Assembly: GCA_016712265.1 (NCBI GenBank)
Contig: JADJRJ010000028.1
Span: 1 to 64,000, forward strand
Direction: 5' to 3'
From: Gemmatimonadota bacterium
GTDB lineage: Bacteria; Gemmatimonadota; Gemmatimonadetes; Gemmatimonadales; Gemmatimonadaceae
Length of the DNA: 64,000 bases
Part shown: piece by piece, positions 28,389-37,441 of the stretch
How positions within the stretch are numbered: position 1 is the first letter of the stretch
Layout: the number at the start of each line of letters is the position of its first letter
The notes under the pieces: model-generated
Told to the model about the DNA's origin: nothing
The model's database searches: none
Seen by the model: only the letters and a program-made list of their open reading frames with translations
Translations under genes and position numbers: made by a program

Positions 28389-28419
28389 CGTAAATGTAAC
28401 GCCAGACGTTCGATTTACG
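28389..28419. repeat. Inverted repeat before second DUF4143 ATPase gene (site C)
   Basis: The arms CGTAAATGTAAC (28389-28400) and GTTCGATTTACG (28408-28419) pair at ten of twelve positions around GCCAGAC. The spacer shares CCAGAC with site A, and the inner arm starts two bases from the start codon. Confidence 0.6.
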
Positions 28420-28540
28420 CCATTGGTCGTGGTCGGCTCTCGGCACCCGGAGCGCCATGGACTCATCGGAAAGACGGTCTGGTCGTCGCCCCGACCCACC
28501 GGTAGAGTACGGAGTAGCTCGCCACCCACTCCACGCCGTC

Positions 28541-29017
28541 ATGAAAACCAAGCTCACCGTCAACGGACGGACGCACGAGGTCGATGCGGATCCGGACACG
28601 CCCCTCCTCTGGGTATTGCGTGACCACATCGGGCTTACCGGCACCAAGTTCGGCTGCGGGATCGCCCGCTGCGGCGCCTGCACGGTCCATGTCGACGGCC
28701 GCGCAGTGCGCAGTTGTCGCCAGGAGCTGCAGGCGGTAGCGACCACGGCCAAGATCACGACGATCGAGGCGTTGGAGCAGGAGGCGCGGGGCAAGGCGCT
28801 GCAGGAGGCGTGGATCGAGCACTCCGTCCCGCAGTGCGGCTATTGCCAGAGCGGCTTCCTGATGGCGGCGACGACGCTGCTCGCTCGCACGCCGAACCCG
28901 ACGGACGCCGAGATCGACACGGCCATCACGAATCTCTGCCGCTGCGGGACGTATCCGCGCATGCGTGCAGCGATCCACGCGGCAGCTCGCCGCCTCACTG
29001 CTTCGGAGGCGCCATGA
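28541..29017 (+). CDS. iorA: (2Fe-2S) subunit of molybdenum hydroxylase, IorA-like
   Basis: Start ATG 28541. The plant-type ferredoxin site is in FGCGIARCGACTVHVDGRAV (residues near 42-60; C-x4-C-x2-C then C at SCRQEL). The second cluster is in QCGYCQSGFLMAATTLL and NLCRCGTYPRMRAA. This domain pair is the small subunit of the xanthine oxidase family, in this case the isoquinoline 1-oxidoreductase/aldehyde oxidase type. It passes electrons from the molybdenum subunit. The stop overlaps the start of the next gene (ATGA). No cytochrome gene follows. Confidence 0.92.
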   Translation: MKTKLTVNGRTHEVDADPDTPLLWVLRDHIGLTGTKFGCGIARCGACTVHVDGRAVRSCRQELQAVATTAKITTIEALEQEARGKALQEAWIEHSVPQCGYCQSGFLMAATTLLARTPNPTDAEIDTAITNLCRCGTYPRMRAAIHAAARRLTASEAP

Positions 29018-31254
29018 GCACGAAGATCCGGACTCCAATGGACGAAGCCGTGGCCGCGACAAACACTACCGTGCCGCCTGAGGCCAGCAGCGCCACCCCG
29101 ACGCCTCCGTCTCGCCGCGCCTTCATTACAACCGGCGGGACCGCCCTCGTCCTCGGCTTCGTCGTTCCACGCCTCGCCCGCGCGGAAGGACTCGCGGCAG
29201 CGGCCACCGGGGTCATGACGCCCGACGCGGCAGCTGCGGCCGGCGTGCAGCTCAATGCCTTCGTGTCCATCGATACGATGGGGAAGGTGACCCTCGTGAC
29301 CCATCGCGCCGAGATGGGGCAGGGGGCGTATTCCGTCGTTCCGCAGATCCTCGCCGAGGAGCTGGAGGTCGATATTGCCGCGATTGCCATTGCGGTGGCC
29401 GACGGGGACCCGCAGAAGTACGGCAGCCAGATGACCGGCGGGAGTTCGACCGTGCGTGGCGGGATCACGCAGTTGCTCAAGACGGGCGCGACCGCGCGGG
29501 ACATGCTCGTCCGGGCCGCTGCGGCGAGGTGGAACGTGGCCCCCGATAGCTGCAAGGCGCGGTTAGGCCAGGTGACGCATGCCGCCAGCGGTCGCACGCT
29601 GGCGTACGGGGCCCTCGTCGAGGACGCGGCGAAGCTGGTGCCCAACAAGGACGTGCCGCTCAAGGACCGGAAGGACTGGACGGTGATCGGGAAGCCGATC
29701 CCCCGGCAAGACACCCCGCTCAAGGTGAACGGCTCGGCCAAGTTCGGGATCGACGTGCGCCTTCCGGGGATGTTGTACGCCGTGGTGGAGCGCTCGCCGC
29801 GCTTTGTCGGCAAGGTGAAGCGCTTCGACGCGACGAAGGCGTTGGCGGTGCCAGGGGTCAAGCACGTGGTGAAGACCGAGCGCGACATCTTCGGCAAGAT
29901 GCGCGAAGGGGTGGCCGTCGTGGCGACGAGCACCTGGGCCGCCATGAAGGGGCGCCGCGCGCTGATCGTGGAATGGGACGATACGGGGATCCCGGAGGTG
30001 AGCAGCGCGTCACTGACGGCGGCGATGAAGAGCTCGCTCGCGGGGGCGCCGTTGAGCGCCAAGACCAAGGGGGATGTCGCCGCAGCGTTAGGCACGACCC
30101 CGGCAGTGGACGCGACCTACGAGACGCCCTACCAGGCGCATGCCTGCATGGAGCCGATCAACTGCACGGCGCACGTGACCGACACGTCGGCGGAAATCTG
30201 GGGACCGGTGCAGGCGCCGGACTGGAACCGCGGGCACCTCGCCGGTGCGCTCAAGCTCCCGATGGACAAGGTGAAGGTGAACATGACCTTCCTCGGCGGC
30301 GGCTTTGGCCGGAAGGCGTTCACCGACTTTCCGCTGGAAGCAGCGCTCGTGTCGCGCGCCGTGAAGGCGCCGGTGCAGGTGGTGTGGAGCCGGGAGGACG
30401 ACCTGAGCGTGGGTCCGTTCCGCCCAGGAGCGATGTACCACCTGCGTGGCGCCCTCAAGGACGGGAAGATTTCGGCCATCGAGGCAACCATGGCCGCGCA
30501 GAACCTGATGGAGCAGGAGCCGGGCGACACGCCGAAGAAACCGAACGACAACGTGACCGAGGGACTTCCCGAGACGTATCTCGAGACGATCCCGAACTAC
30601 CGGTTTGGCGACATCCCGTTGGTCGCACCGGTGCCGGTGATGTGGTGGCGTTCGGTGTACTCGTCGACCAATGGGTTTGCGTACGAGAGCTTCCTCGACG
30701 AGATGGCGCGGGCCGCGAAGATGGACCCGATCGCGTTCCGCCGGCAGCACTTCGATTCGCCGCGCCTACATGCCCTGGCCGACAAGCTGGAGGCGGTGAG
30801 CGGGTGGAAGCAGCGCAAGGCCGGTGAGGGCTTCGGGATGTCGCTCACCTACTGCTTCAGTTCGTGGGCGGCCCACGTGGTGAAGGTGTCGAAGGCGAGG
30901 AACGCGATCCGCATCGAGAAGGTGTGGACGGTGATCGACTGCGGCGTGGCGGTGAACCCCGACGTGATCCGCCAACAGGTGGAGGGGAGCATCGTCATGG
31001 CGTTAGGCGCGGCGACGACGCACGAGGTCGCGTTTGCGGCCGGCAGTGCGACCAAGAAGAACTTCGACACATATCCGCTGCCGCGGTTGCGCGACATCCC
31101 GCCCATCGAGGTCCACATCATGGACAACGGAGAGGCGGCTGGTGGGGTGGGTGAGCCGGGACTTCCCGGTTTGACTCCCGCGCTCACCAACGCGATCTAC
31201 GACCTCACGGGGACGCGGATCCGGAAGCTGCCGTTCGACCTGGCGAAGGTGTAG
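29014..31254 (+). CDS. iorB: Molybdopterin-binding subunit of aldehyde/isoquinoline oxidoreductase, IorB-like
   Basis: The 746-residue protein has a twin-arginine signal, PPSRRAFITTGGTALVLGF, near residue 35, so the complex is exported folded. Motifs of the family are MGQGAYSVVPQILAEELEVD, MTGGSSTVRGG, FLGGGFGRKAFTDF for cofactor binding, and MDNGEAAGGVGEPGLPGLTP for the active-site Glu region. It hydroxylates an aldehyde or N-heterocycle at the carbon next to the hetero atom, with water as the oxygen source. It is co-transcribed with the 2Fe-2S subunit. Substrate is not predictable. Confidence 0.92.
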   Translation: MSTKIRTPMDEAVAATNTTVPPEASSATPTPPSRRAFITTGGTALVLGFVVPRLARAEGLAAAATGVMTPDAAAAAGVQLNAFVSIDTMGKVTLVTHRAEMGQGAYSVVPQILAEELEVDIAAIAIAVADGDPQKYGSQMTGGSSTVRGGITQLLKTGATARDMLVRAAAARWNVAPDSCKARLGQVTHAASGRTLAYGALVEDAAKLVPNKDVPLKDRKDWTVIGKPIPRQDTPLKVNGSAKFGIDVRLPGMLYAVVERSPRFVGKVKRFDATKALAVPGVKHVVKTERDIFGKMREGVAVVATSTWAAMKGRRALIVEWDDTGIPEVSSASLTAAMKSSLAGAPLSAKTKGDVAAALGTTPAVDATYETPYQAHACMEPINCTAHVTDTSAEIWGPVQAPDWNRGHLAGALKLPMDKVKVNMTFLGGGFGRKAFTDFPLEAALVSRAVKAPVQVVWSREDDLSVGPFRPGAMYHLRGALKDGKISAIEATMAAQNLMEQEPGDTPKKPNDNVTEGLPETYLETIPNYRFGDIPLVAPVPVMWWRSVYSSTNGFAYESFLDEMARAAKMDPIAFRRQHFDSPRLHALADKLEAVSGWKQRKAGEGFGMSLTYCFSSWAAHVVKVSKARNAIRIEKVWTVIDCGVAVNPDVIRQQVEGSIVMALGAATTHEVAFAAGSATKKNFDTYPLPRLRDIPPIEVHIMDNGEAAGGVGEPGLPGLTPALTNAIYDLTGTRIRKLPFDLAKV

Positions 31255-31490
31255 CCGCACGCCGGAATACCATGAAAATCCTGCACGTGATGACCGATGT
31301 TCATGGTGTTCCACGGGCGTGATCACCAGGACTGCCCTCCCTGAGCTCATCCGGGCGGGGTTGCCTGATCCCGAGTGGTCCTTGTTGACTGCTCCCCGAG
31401 TCGGACCGTCCCGCCATGCCCAAGCTCGCGCTCGATGCGGTAGCGGCCGGGCCGGGCGGCGGTGCGCTGGTCGGATCCGATCGACCTCCC

Positions 31491-31934
31491 CTAGGGATCG
31501 GCCACGAGGGGGTCCACAACCTCAAGGAAGGAAAACCGGTGGAAATCCGTGTCGCGCGTGCAAATGCGCCGGATACCATGCTCGCGCATGAGCACGGCGG
31601 TCTCCGCATCGTGCCAGAGATTGCCCGTCAGCGCCGGGATCGTGGCGGCCAGATCGCTCAGGATCTCGCCATGCCGGTCACCAGGCACCAACATGGACAC
31701 GCTCGGTGCGGCCGTCAGCGCTCGCAGGAACTCCGCCGCGGCGCGAGACTCCCATGGCTTCCGGAGCACGCGCGGGTGCGTGACCACCCGCAGGAACTCG
31801 TAGCAGATCCCCCACGTCAGAAACCACGCGCCGCGCCCCGCGCGCCATTGCTCGATCAGCGCGCGACATCGCGTGTGTTCCGGCGCGTGCTCGTCCGATG
31901 CGTACACGAGCACGTTGGTGTCCACGACGAACAC
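31491..31934 (-). CDS. vapC: VapC PIN-domain toxin
   Basis: The start MFVVDTNVLVYASDEHAPEH has the first Asp of the PIN site. Glu (WGICYEFLRVV), Asp (GNLWHDAETAVLMREHG) and Asp (ICTRDTDFHRFSFLEVVDPL) complete the four acidic residues. The length of 147 residues is normal. It is an endoribonuclease that acts on tRNA or other RNA when its antitoxin is lost. Its start directly follows the antitoxin stop. Confidence 0.9.
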   Translation of the reverse strand: MFVVDTNVLVYASDEHAPEHTRCRALIEQWRAGRGAWFLTWGICYEFLRVVTHPRVLRKPWESRAAAEFLRALTAAPSVSMLVPGDRHGEILSDLAATIPALTGNLWHDAETAVLMREHGIRRICTRDTDFHRFSFLEVVDPLVADP

Positions 31935-32162
31935 CTATCGACCTTCCATCGCACGATACAGCGCATCCCGATCTGCGATGTCCACCAGCGCGCCACCGCT
32001 GTTGAACGTCGGCAGCGGCGGCAGTTCCGTGCGTTCGGGGCGAGACCGGAGCAGGTCGCGGAGCGCCGTTTCGACAAGTTCCGACATCGTGCGCCCGGTG
32101 CGCGCGGCTTCGCGCTTGAGGCGCACCATCACCGAGTCGTCGATGTTAAGCGTGGTCTTCAT
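31935..32162 (-). CDS. vapB: VapB ribbon-helix-helix antitoxin
   Basis: MKTTLNIDDSVMVRLKREAA followed by RTGRTMSELVETALRDLL is the ribbon-helix-helix DNA-binding fold. The end (LPTFNSGGALVDIADRDALY) is the part that blocks the toxin. The start ATG 32162 falls inside an inverted repeat, so the promoter region is probably self-regulated. Confidence 0.9.
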   Translation of the reverse strand: MKTTLNIDDSVMVRLKREAARTGRTMSELVETALRDLLRSRPERTELPPLPTFNSGGALVDIADRDALYRAMEGR

Positions 32163-32176
32163 ATGGTTTACCATAT
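32161..32176. promoter_or_regulatory. Palindrome over the VapB start
   Basis: ATATGGT and ACCATAT form a seven-base inverted repeat with two bases between. The palindrome overlaps the start codon. It is a likely binding site for VapB or the VapBC complex. Confidence 0.6.
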
Positions 32177-32403
32177 CGGCGATATGGGTGCACGTCAAGG
32201 CGCGACGGCGAGGGTGAACCCTGCCCGCACAGTGACGACTTCTTCGAGGAATTGCGTCGCAAGGTGGGCGGATGACCACGTCCTCGCCCATGATCAGTCG
32301 CAATGCCGCCGCAGGCGCGACCTCGTGCGGCGCAGCCCGTCCCTCATCTAGCCTGTGCGTTGCGCCCCAGCACGTAGGGTCGTTGAGAACGGCCCGGAGA
32401 CCA

Positions 32404-33324
32404 CTACAGCTCGTCGGACCACCGCTGCAGCTGCTGCACACTCACCCCGGCGCCACCGCACACGATCACCAACGCGGACTCGTAGCGCGGCATTTCCGGC
32501 GCCCGGTCGTAGAGCACGGCCAGCGACGCCCCACAGGCTGGCTCGGTGACGATACGGTGGTCTGTGATGAAGCGCTGGCACGCGCGCACGGCGGCCTGGT
32601 CCGACACCACAAGGCTGGTCACCGGGTGCTGCTGCGTGTAGCTGAACGCCTGCTCGCACACCTGCAATGCGCCGAGCGTGGTCGCGATGCTGGTGATGCG
32701 CGCCAGCTTGATGCGTTCACCGGCGGCAACAGACTGGGCGAGCGAGTCGGCACCGACGGTCTCGACGGCAACCACGGGAACGTCGGTCCAGCCATGCCGG
32801 TGCAATCCCTGAATGACACCGCAGAGCAAGCCGCCGCCACCAACGGACAAGATGATCACCCCGGGTCGCACGCCGGCGCGCACGATCTCGTCCACCATGG
32901 TGGAGTGGCCCTGCCAAAGGAGCGGGTCGTCGAACGGATGAATGAACGCATCGGAGGCGGAGACCATCGACTGCGCCAGTACGTTCGCCTCGTGCCACGA
33001 CGCACCATGCACGCGCACCTCGGCGCCTTCCTGCAGGATCAGCCCTTTCGCGGTATCGCTGGTGCTTTCCGGGACGATGACCAACACGGGAATGCCGAGC
33101 TGGCGCCCGGAGTAGGCGACAGCAATGCCGGCGTTGCCACCCGAGGAGGAGATGAAACGTCGCGCGCCGCGTCGGGCGTACGCCTGGCAGGCGTGGCCGA
33201 TCCCGCGAAGCTTGTAGGAGCCCGGTGGCTGCACGGCCTCCAGCTTGAGCCAGGTGGGGCGGCCGGCAGCATGGCTTAACGCGCGCGACGCGACCAGCGG
33301 GGTTTCGATGTGCAGCGGGTTCAT
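32404..33324 (-). CDS. Serine/threonine dehydratase-like PLP enzyme
   Basis: MNPLHIETPLVASRALSHAA starts a fold-type II PLP enzyme. PPGSYKLRGIG holds the PLP lysine (near residue 40), ISSSGGNAGIAVAYSG binds the substrate, and LSVGGGGLLCGVIQG binds the PLP phosphate. The end, VIVCGGAGVSVQQLQRW, is typical of the mammalian-like serine dehydratase branch. The ~306-residue length matches that branch rather than threonine deaminase with its ACT domain. It converts serine or threonine to a keto acid. Overlaps the gene before it by four bases. Confidence 0.88.
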   Translation of the reverse strand: MNPLHIETPLVASRALSHAAGRPTWLKLEAVQPPGSYKLRGIGHACQAYARRGARRFISSSGGNAGIAVAYSGRQLGIPVLVIVPESTSDTAKGLILQEGAEVRVHGASWHEANVLAQSMVSASDAFIHPFDDPLLWQGHSTMVDEIVRAGVRPGVIILSVGGGGLLCGVIQGLHRHGWTDVPVVAVETVGADSLAQSVAAGERIKLARITSIATTLGALQVCEQAFSYTQQHPVTSLVVSDQAAVRACQRFITDHRIVTEPACGASLAVLYDRAPEMPRYESALVIVCGGAGVSVQQLQRWSDEL

Positions 33325-34235
33325 GCTCGTGGCACCGATGCGGGAGCACGAGCGTCGACGACCTCGCGGACCCGGCGGATGTCGGCGGGGGTGGTACGGC
33401 AGCAGCCGCCGAGCCACGACGCGCCGGCGTCGAGCCACTCGTCGAGGTACGTGGTGAAGCGGGTCGCTGTACCTTCCCAGCATTGGGCGCCGGCGTTCCA
33501 CACCTCACCGGAGTTGGGGTAGACGACGATGGGTTTGTCCGTACCCGTGGCGATGGTGCGCACGAGGGAGGTCACGAGCGCGGGGTCCACGCAGTTGATC
33601 CCGATCGCCACCACCTGCGGTTCGGCGTCGAGTTGGCGCGCGCAGTCGACGATCGGATCACCGGCTGAGGTGTGCGCGCCGTCGCGACAGGTGAAGGTTA
33701 CCCACGCCCGAGAGGCCGGGTGCTCATGCAGGACACGCACGATCGCGCGGGCTTCCTTCAGGGAAGGAATCGTTTCGCAGGCGAGGAGGTCCGGTGCAGC
33801 AGCGAGCAGCGTGGTGAGGCGCGGGCGGTGAAAGTCGGCGAGGGCGCCTTCGTCCAGCGTGTAGTCGCCGCGGTACTCCGATCCATCGTGGAGGGTGGCG
33901 CCGTACGGGCCGATGGAGGCGGCGACCATGAGCCGGCGCGTGGAACCCGGGTGACGCGCATGAAAACTGTCGCGCGCGGCGCGTGCCAGGGCGACCGAGC
34001 GCTGCAAAAGGCGATTGGTCTCGTCATGTGAGAGGCCGCGCGCGGCGAAGCCCTCATAGCTCGCCTGGTAGCTCGCCGTGATGGCGATGTCGGCGCCGGC
34101 CTCGAAGTAGTCGAGGTGCACCGCCTCGATCGCCTCTGGGGCGTCGGCGAGGAGCCGGGCCGACCAGAGGGCGTCCGCGAGGTTGAAGCCGCGGGCATCG
34201 AGTTCGGTCGCGAGCCCGCCGTCCAGGACAATCAC
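33321..34235 (-). CDS. Homocysteine S-methyltransferase family protein
   Basis: GTG 34235 gives VIVLDGGLATELDARGFNLA. The core DYFEAGADIAITASYQASYE is typical of this TIM-barrel family. The zinc ligands are Cys in VAIGINCVDPALV and the Cys pair in ASWLGGCCRTTPADI. The donor could be S-methylmethionine or SAM, and homocysteine the acceptor. It starts five bases after the aminotransferase stop and overlaps the dehydratase gene. Confidence 0.88.
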   Translation of the reverse strand: MIVLDGGLATELDARGFNLADALWSARLLADAPEAIEAVHLDYFEAGADIAITASYQASYEGFAARGLSHDETNRLLQRSVALARAARDSFHARHPGSTRRLMVAASIGPYGATLHDGSEYRGDYTLDEGALADFHRPRLTTLLAAAPDLLACETIPSLKEARAIVRVLHEHPASRAWVTFTCRDGAHTSAGDPIVDCARQLDAEPQVVAIGINCVDPALVTSLVRTIATGTDKPIVVYPNSGEVWNAGAQCWEGTATRFTTYLDEWLDAGASWLGGCCRTTPADIRRVREVVDARAPASVPRA

Positions 34236-34239
34236 ACCC

Positions 34240-35721
34240 TCAACCCAACGCGCCCGCAAACCAGCCGGACACCCGCTGCTTGAGCACGGCGTCTCCGAGG
34301 CGATGCGAATACTCGTTGGTGCGGGACGAGTACTCGTAGTCCGCAGCCCAGGTCGCCCCATGACGCCTGACCGCTTCGACGGCGTCCATCGCGTGGGTGA
34401 TGTCGGCCATGGTCGTACTCGGGTGAAACGACAGTCGCACCCACCCCGGCTTCTCCGACAGGTCCCCGCGATCGATCCGGTCGGTGATGGCCCGGGAGCG
34501 CGCGGGATCCACGTGCAGCAGGTAGTGTCCGTAGGTGCCCGCGCAGGAACAGCCGCCCCTCGCCTGGACGCCAAATCGATCGTTGAGCAGTCGTACGACG
34601 AGGTTGTAATGCAATCCTTCCGTCCAGAAGGAGACCATGGCGAGCCGATGGCGCACGGCGGGAGCGAGCACATGGACCCCGGGGATCGCACCCAGGCGGT
34701 CCATGACGTACGGCACGATTGCTTCCTCGCGCTGCAGCATCGCCGCGGTGGTCATCGCGTCCTTGAGGGAGACGGCCAGTGCAGCCTTGATGGCCTGGAG
34801 GAACCCCGGTGTGCCGGCATCCTCGCGTGCCTCGACGTCCTCGACGAAGGCGTACTGTCCCCACGGGTTGGTCCACGCCACGGTACCGCCCCCCGCCTCG
34901 TCAGGCACGGTGTTGTGATACAACGCGCGACTAAAGACCATCACCCCGGACGCTCCTGGTCCGCCAAGGAACTTGTGCGGCGAGAAGAGCACCACGTCGA
35001 GCGCGGTCTCCGGATCGTCGGCGGGATGCATGTCGATTGGCACATACGGCGCCGAGGCGGCAAAGTCGATGACCGAGATGCCCCCGGCTCGGCGCATCCG
35101 CTTCGCCATCTCGTGGTAGGGTGTGAAGACGCCGGTGACGTTGGAGCAGGCACTGAAGGCGCCGATCTTGACCGGACGGTCCCGATACGTGTGCAGCTGC
35201 TCCTCGAGCGCGTCGAGGCTGACCACGCCGTCAGCGTTCGGTGGAACGACCACCACATCGGCTAGGGTCTCGTACCACGAGGTGTGGTTGGAGTGGTGTT
35301 CCAGGTGCGTGACGAACACCACCGGGCGCTCGGACGACGGCAGGTCAACGTATCGACGCAAGCCCTCGGGGGTCTTGAGCCCAAGGATGCGTTGCAGCTT
35401 GTTGACCACGCCCGTCATGCCCGAGCCGCTCGTGATGACCAGGTCATCAGGTCCCGCGTTCACGTGGCGCTTGAGCCGCGCGTGGGCCTCGTGATACGCG
35501 AGCGTCATCGCCGTACCGGTAACCGAGGACTCACTGTGGGTGTTGCCGACAAACGGGCCAAACTGGCCGATGAGCGTGTCCTCGATGGGGCGATAGAGCC
35601 GGCCGCTGGCGGTCCAGTCGGCATAGACGAGCCGCTGCTCACCGTAGGGGGTCACGAACGTCAGGTCGTTCCCGACAGTGTTGGCGCGAAACGGCGCGAA
35701 GTGACGTTCGAGGTCTTCCAT
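34240..35721 (-). CDS. Class V aminotransferase / cysteine desulfurase-like enzyme
   Basis: Starting at ATG 35721 (MEDLERHFAPFRANTVGN). PLP-binding features are LEHHSNHTSWYET, VIDFAASAPYVPID and the lysine in VLFSPHKFLGGPGASG (near residue 240). RFGVQARGGCSCAGTYGHYL carries the Cys pair in the loop used by desulfurases. The length, 493 residues, is larger than SufS/IscS, so the substrate is uncertain. It is the first gene of the operon with the two downstream genes. The promoter shares only 43 bases with the divergent transporter gene. Confidence 0.85.
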   Translation of the reverse strand: MEDLERHFAPFRANTVGNDLTFVTPYGEQRLVYADWTASGRLYRPIEDTLIGQFGPFVGNTHSESSVTGTAMTLAYHEAHARLKRHVNAGPDDLVITSGSGMTGVVNKLQRILGLKTPEGLRRYVDLPSSERPVVFVTHLEHHSNHTSWYETLADVVVVPPNADGVVSLDALEEQLHTYRDRPVKIGAFSACSNVTGVFTPYHEMAKRMRRAGGISVIDFAASAPYVPIDMHPADDPETALDVVLFSPHKFLGGPGASGVMVFSRALYHNTVPDEAGGGTVAWTNPWGQYAFVEDVEAREDAGTPGFLQAIKAALAVSLKDAMTTAAMLQREEAIVPYVMDRLGAIPGVHVLAPAVRHRLAMVSFWTEGLHYNLVVRLLNDRFGVQARGGCSCAGTYGHYLLHVDPARSRAITDRIDRGDLSEKPGWVRLSFHPSTTMADITHAMDAVEAVRRHGATWAADYEYSSRTNEYSHRLGDAVLKQRVSGWFAGALG

Positions 35722-35764
35722 ATCCTCATAAAATGGCCCTTCTTGGCGACAGGAGGAAGCATCA

Positions 35765-36334
35765 ATGCCATCGCCCCTGAAGTTGCTGCTGGTCGCGTCC
35801 AGTCTCTGGTATTTCAGCGAAGGATTGCTCGGCCCCCTGTTCGCCGTCTTTTCCGAGCAGATCGGCGGGGATGTGCTCGACATCACGGCCGCGTGGGCCA
35901 CCTACCTCATCGTCAGCGGCCTGGCCTATCCGGTGGTCGGCAAGTTGCTCAATCGGTCGCGCTGGAAGTTCCGGATGATCGCGGTCGGGTATGCGCTGAA
36001 CACGATCTTCACCTTCGCCTATCTCCTCGTGCGCGACACGACGGACTTGTTGTTCGTGCAGATCGGGTTGGGGATCGCCGAGGCGGTGTCGACGCCGTCG
36101 TGGGACGCGTATTTCGCCTCGCAGCTTTCGGAGCGTGACGACACCTTCGCCTGGGGGATCGCGAGCGGGCACACGCAGTTCGTCTCCGGGGTCGCGATCG
36201 CGATCGGGGGGCTGATCGCGAACTTCGTGTCGTTCCAGGCCTTGTTTGTCCTGATGGGGTGCCTGAACCTCGTGGCCACAGTGGTGCAGGTCCGGCTCTC
36301 CTGGTGGGAGGAGCGGGCAGCGGCCGGGGCGTAG
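35765..36334 (+). CDS. Half-sized MFS-like membrane protein
   Basis: A strong ribosome site (AGGAGGA) precedes ATG 35765. The 189-residue protein has six membrane segments, including LKLLLVASSLWYFSEGLLG, ATYLIVSGLAYPVVGKLLN and ALFVLMGCLNLVATVVQV. It has the loop motif (GKLLNRSRWKFRM) found between helices 2 and 3 of MFS transporters. This is half of the usual 12-segment protein and no second half follows. It reads cleanly, so the short form may be natural. Divergent from the sulfur-amino-acid operon. Confidence 0.75.
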   Translation: MPSPLKLLLVASSLWYFSEGLLGPLFAVFSEQIGGDVLDITAAWATYLIVSGLAYPVVGKLLNRSRWKFRMIAVGYALNTIFTFAYLLVRDTTDLLFVQIGLGIAEAVSTPSWDAYFASQLSERDDTFAWGIASGHTQFVSGVAIAIGGLIANFVSFQALFVLMGCLNLVATVVQVRLSWWEERAAAGA

Positions 36335-36482
36335 CCTGGGGGGCTGGATCCCGGCGGACCTGAATGGGGGGCCATGGAATCCGTCGGCCCCAACTGCGAT
36401 GCGCCACAACGGCTGGGAGCGCCCGGGATGGCGCCGCGCCACACCACCGAGTGAGACGCTGGCCGAATGACGTCGTACAGCC

Positions 36483-37417
36483 ATGGGAACCCGTTTTCGT
36501 TCCCGGCTGGTCTCCATGGCTTCCCGCGCACTCGCGCGTCTCCTGTTTCCAAGCGTCCTCCTCCTCTGCGCCGCCGGCTCACTCGGCGCGCAGCTGGCGG
36601 TGGACCGCGCCGTGCCACGCAGTTGGCGCGACTCCACTCAGATGGCGCACGGGGCCTTCTGGGCGGAACTCCTGCACGCGCCCACGTCCGCGGCAACGGA
36701 AGTCGCATGGACCTACAAGCTCGGTGCAGACCTTCCGCTGGTGCGCCTCCCACGGAACCTCGCGTTACACCTGGAGCTGGGTCATGAGATGGTCGCGACG
36801 CCGGCCAATGCCATCGGGTTCGACCCGCGTGGGGCGGTGTGGACGGAACAGCTCACCCTGGCCGGGTTCGGTAACGATCGCTGGCAGTGGAGCGGCGGGC
36901 TGTTCCTGCGATGCCGGCACGATATCGATGTCGGCGCCCTTCCGGACTCGGTTGACGTCCTCGGATCGCAGCGGATCGTCGTGGTCTCGGGCTCGCAGCT
37001 GCATGTGCAGCATCGTCCGATCGTGCGCGCGGGGCTCCGGGTGGACCTCGGGAGCAGCGCCGAGTGGCTGACGGGAACCGGCGATCGACGCACGCCGGCC
37101 AGTCGTCGCACCCCGCGGTGGCAGGATGCCCGCGGGGTGTGGTCCGTCTCCGGACGGGTGACAGGCCAGCAGGACCCGGCGCGGGTCGTCCGGTCGTCGC
37201 GCAGGGTTGGCAGGCGACCGTGCTGTTCCGCGAGCCGTCGACGTCCTGGCGCACCAACTACCGACTGGAAGCCGGCGTGCAGTTGCCCGGCGCCCAGCGC
37301 GGAACGGAGCTGCTGGTCGCGACCGAGCGGCAGTTCGATGACATGATGCTCCCGGCCCCGCGCGCGTCGCGGGTCCTGTTCCTTGGCGCGCGGTTTGGCT
37401 CACGCGTCGTTCGTTAA
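36483..37417 (+). CDS. Putative outer-membrane beta-barrel protein (frameshifted)
   Basis: The signal ARLLFPSVLLLCAAGSLGAQ precedes alternating strand segments (LALHLELGHEM, FGNDRWQWSGGLFLRC), suggesting a small outer-membrane barrel. The frame breaks near 37190; the last part, GWQATVLFREPSTSWRTNYR, then LFLGARFGSRVVR, is in another frame. The C-terminal strand is typical of barrels. One base change would restore it. No family name can be given. Confidence 0.6.
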
Positions 37418-37441
37418 GCAGCCCTCACCTGAGTGGTATCC

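Noticed and set aside
28463..29062. Minus-strand frame of 199 codons over the iorA gene
   Set aside because: The plus strand has a complete 2Fe-2S protein, so this is a shadow.
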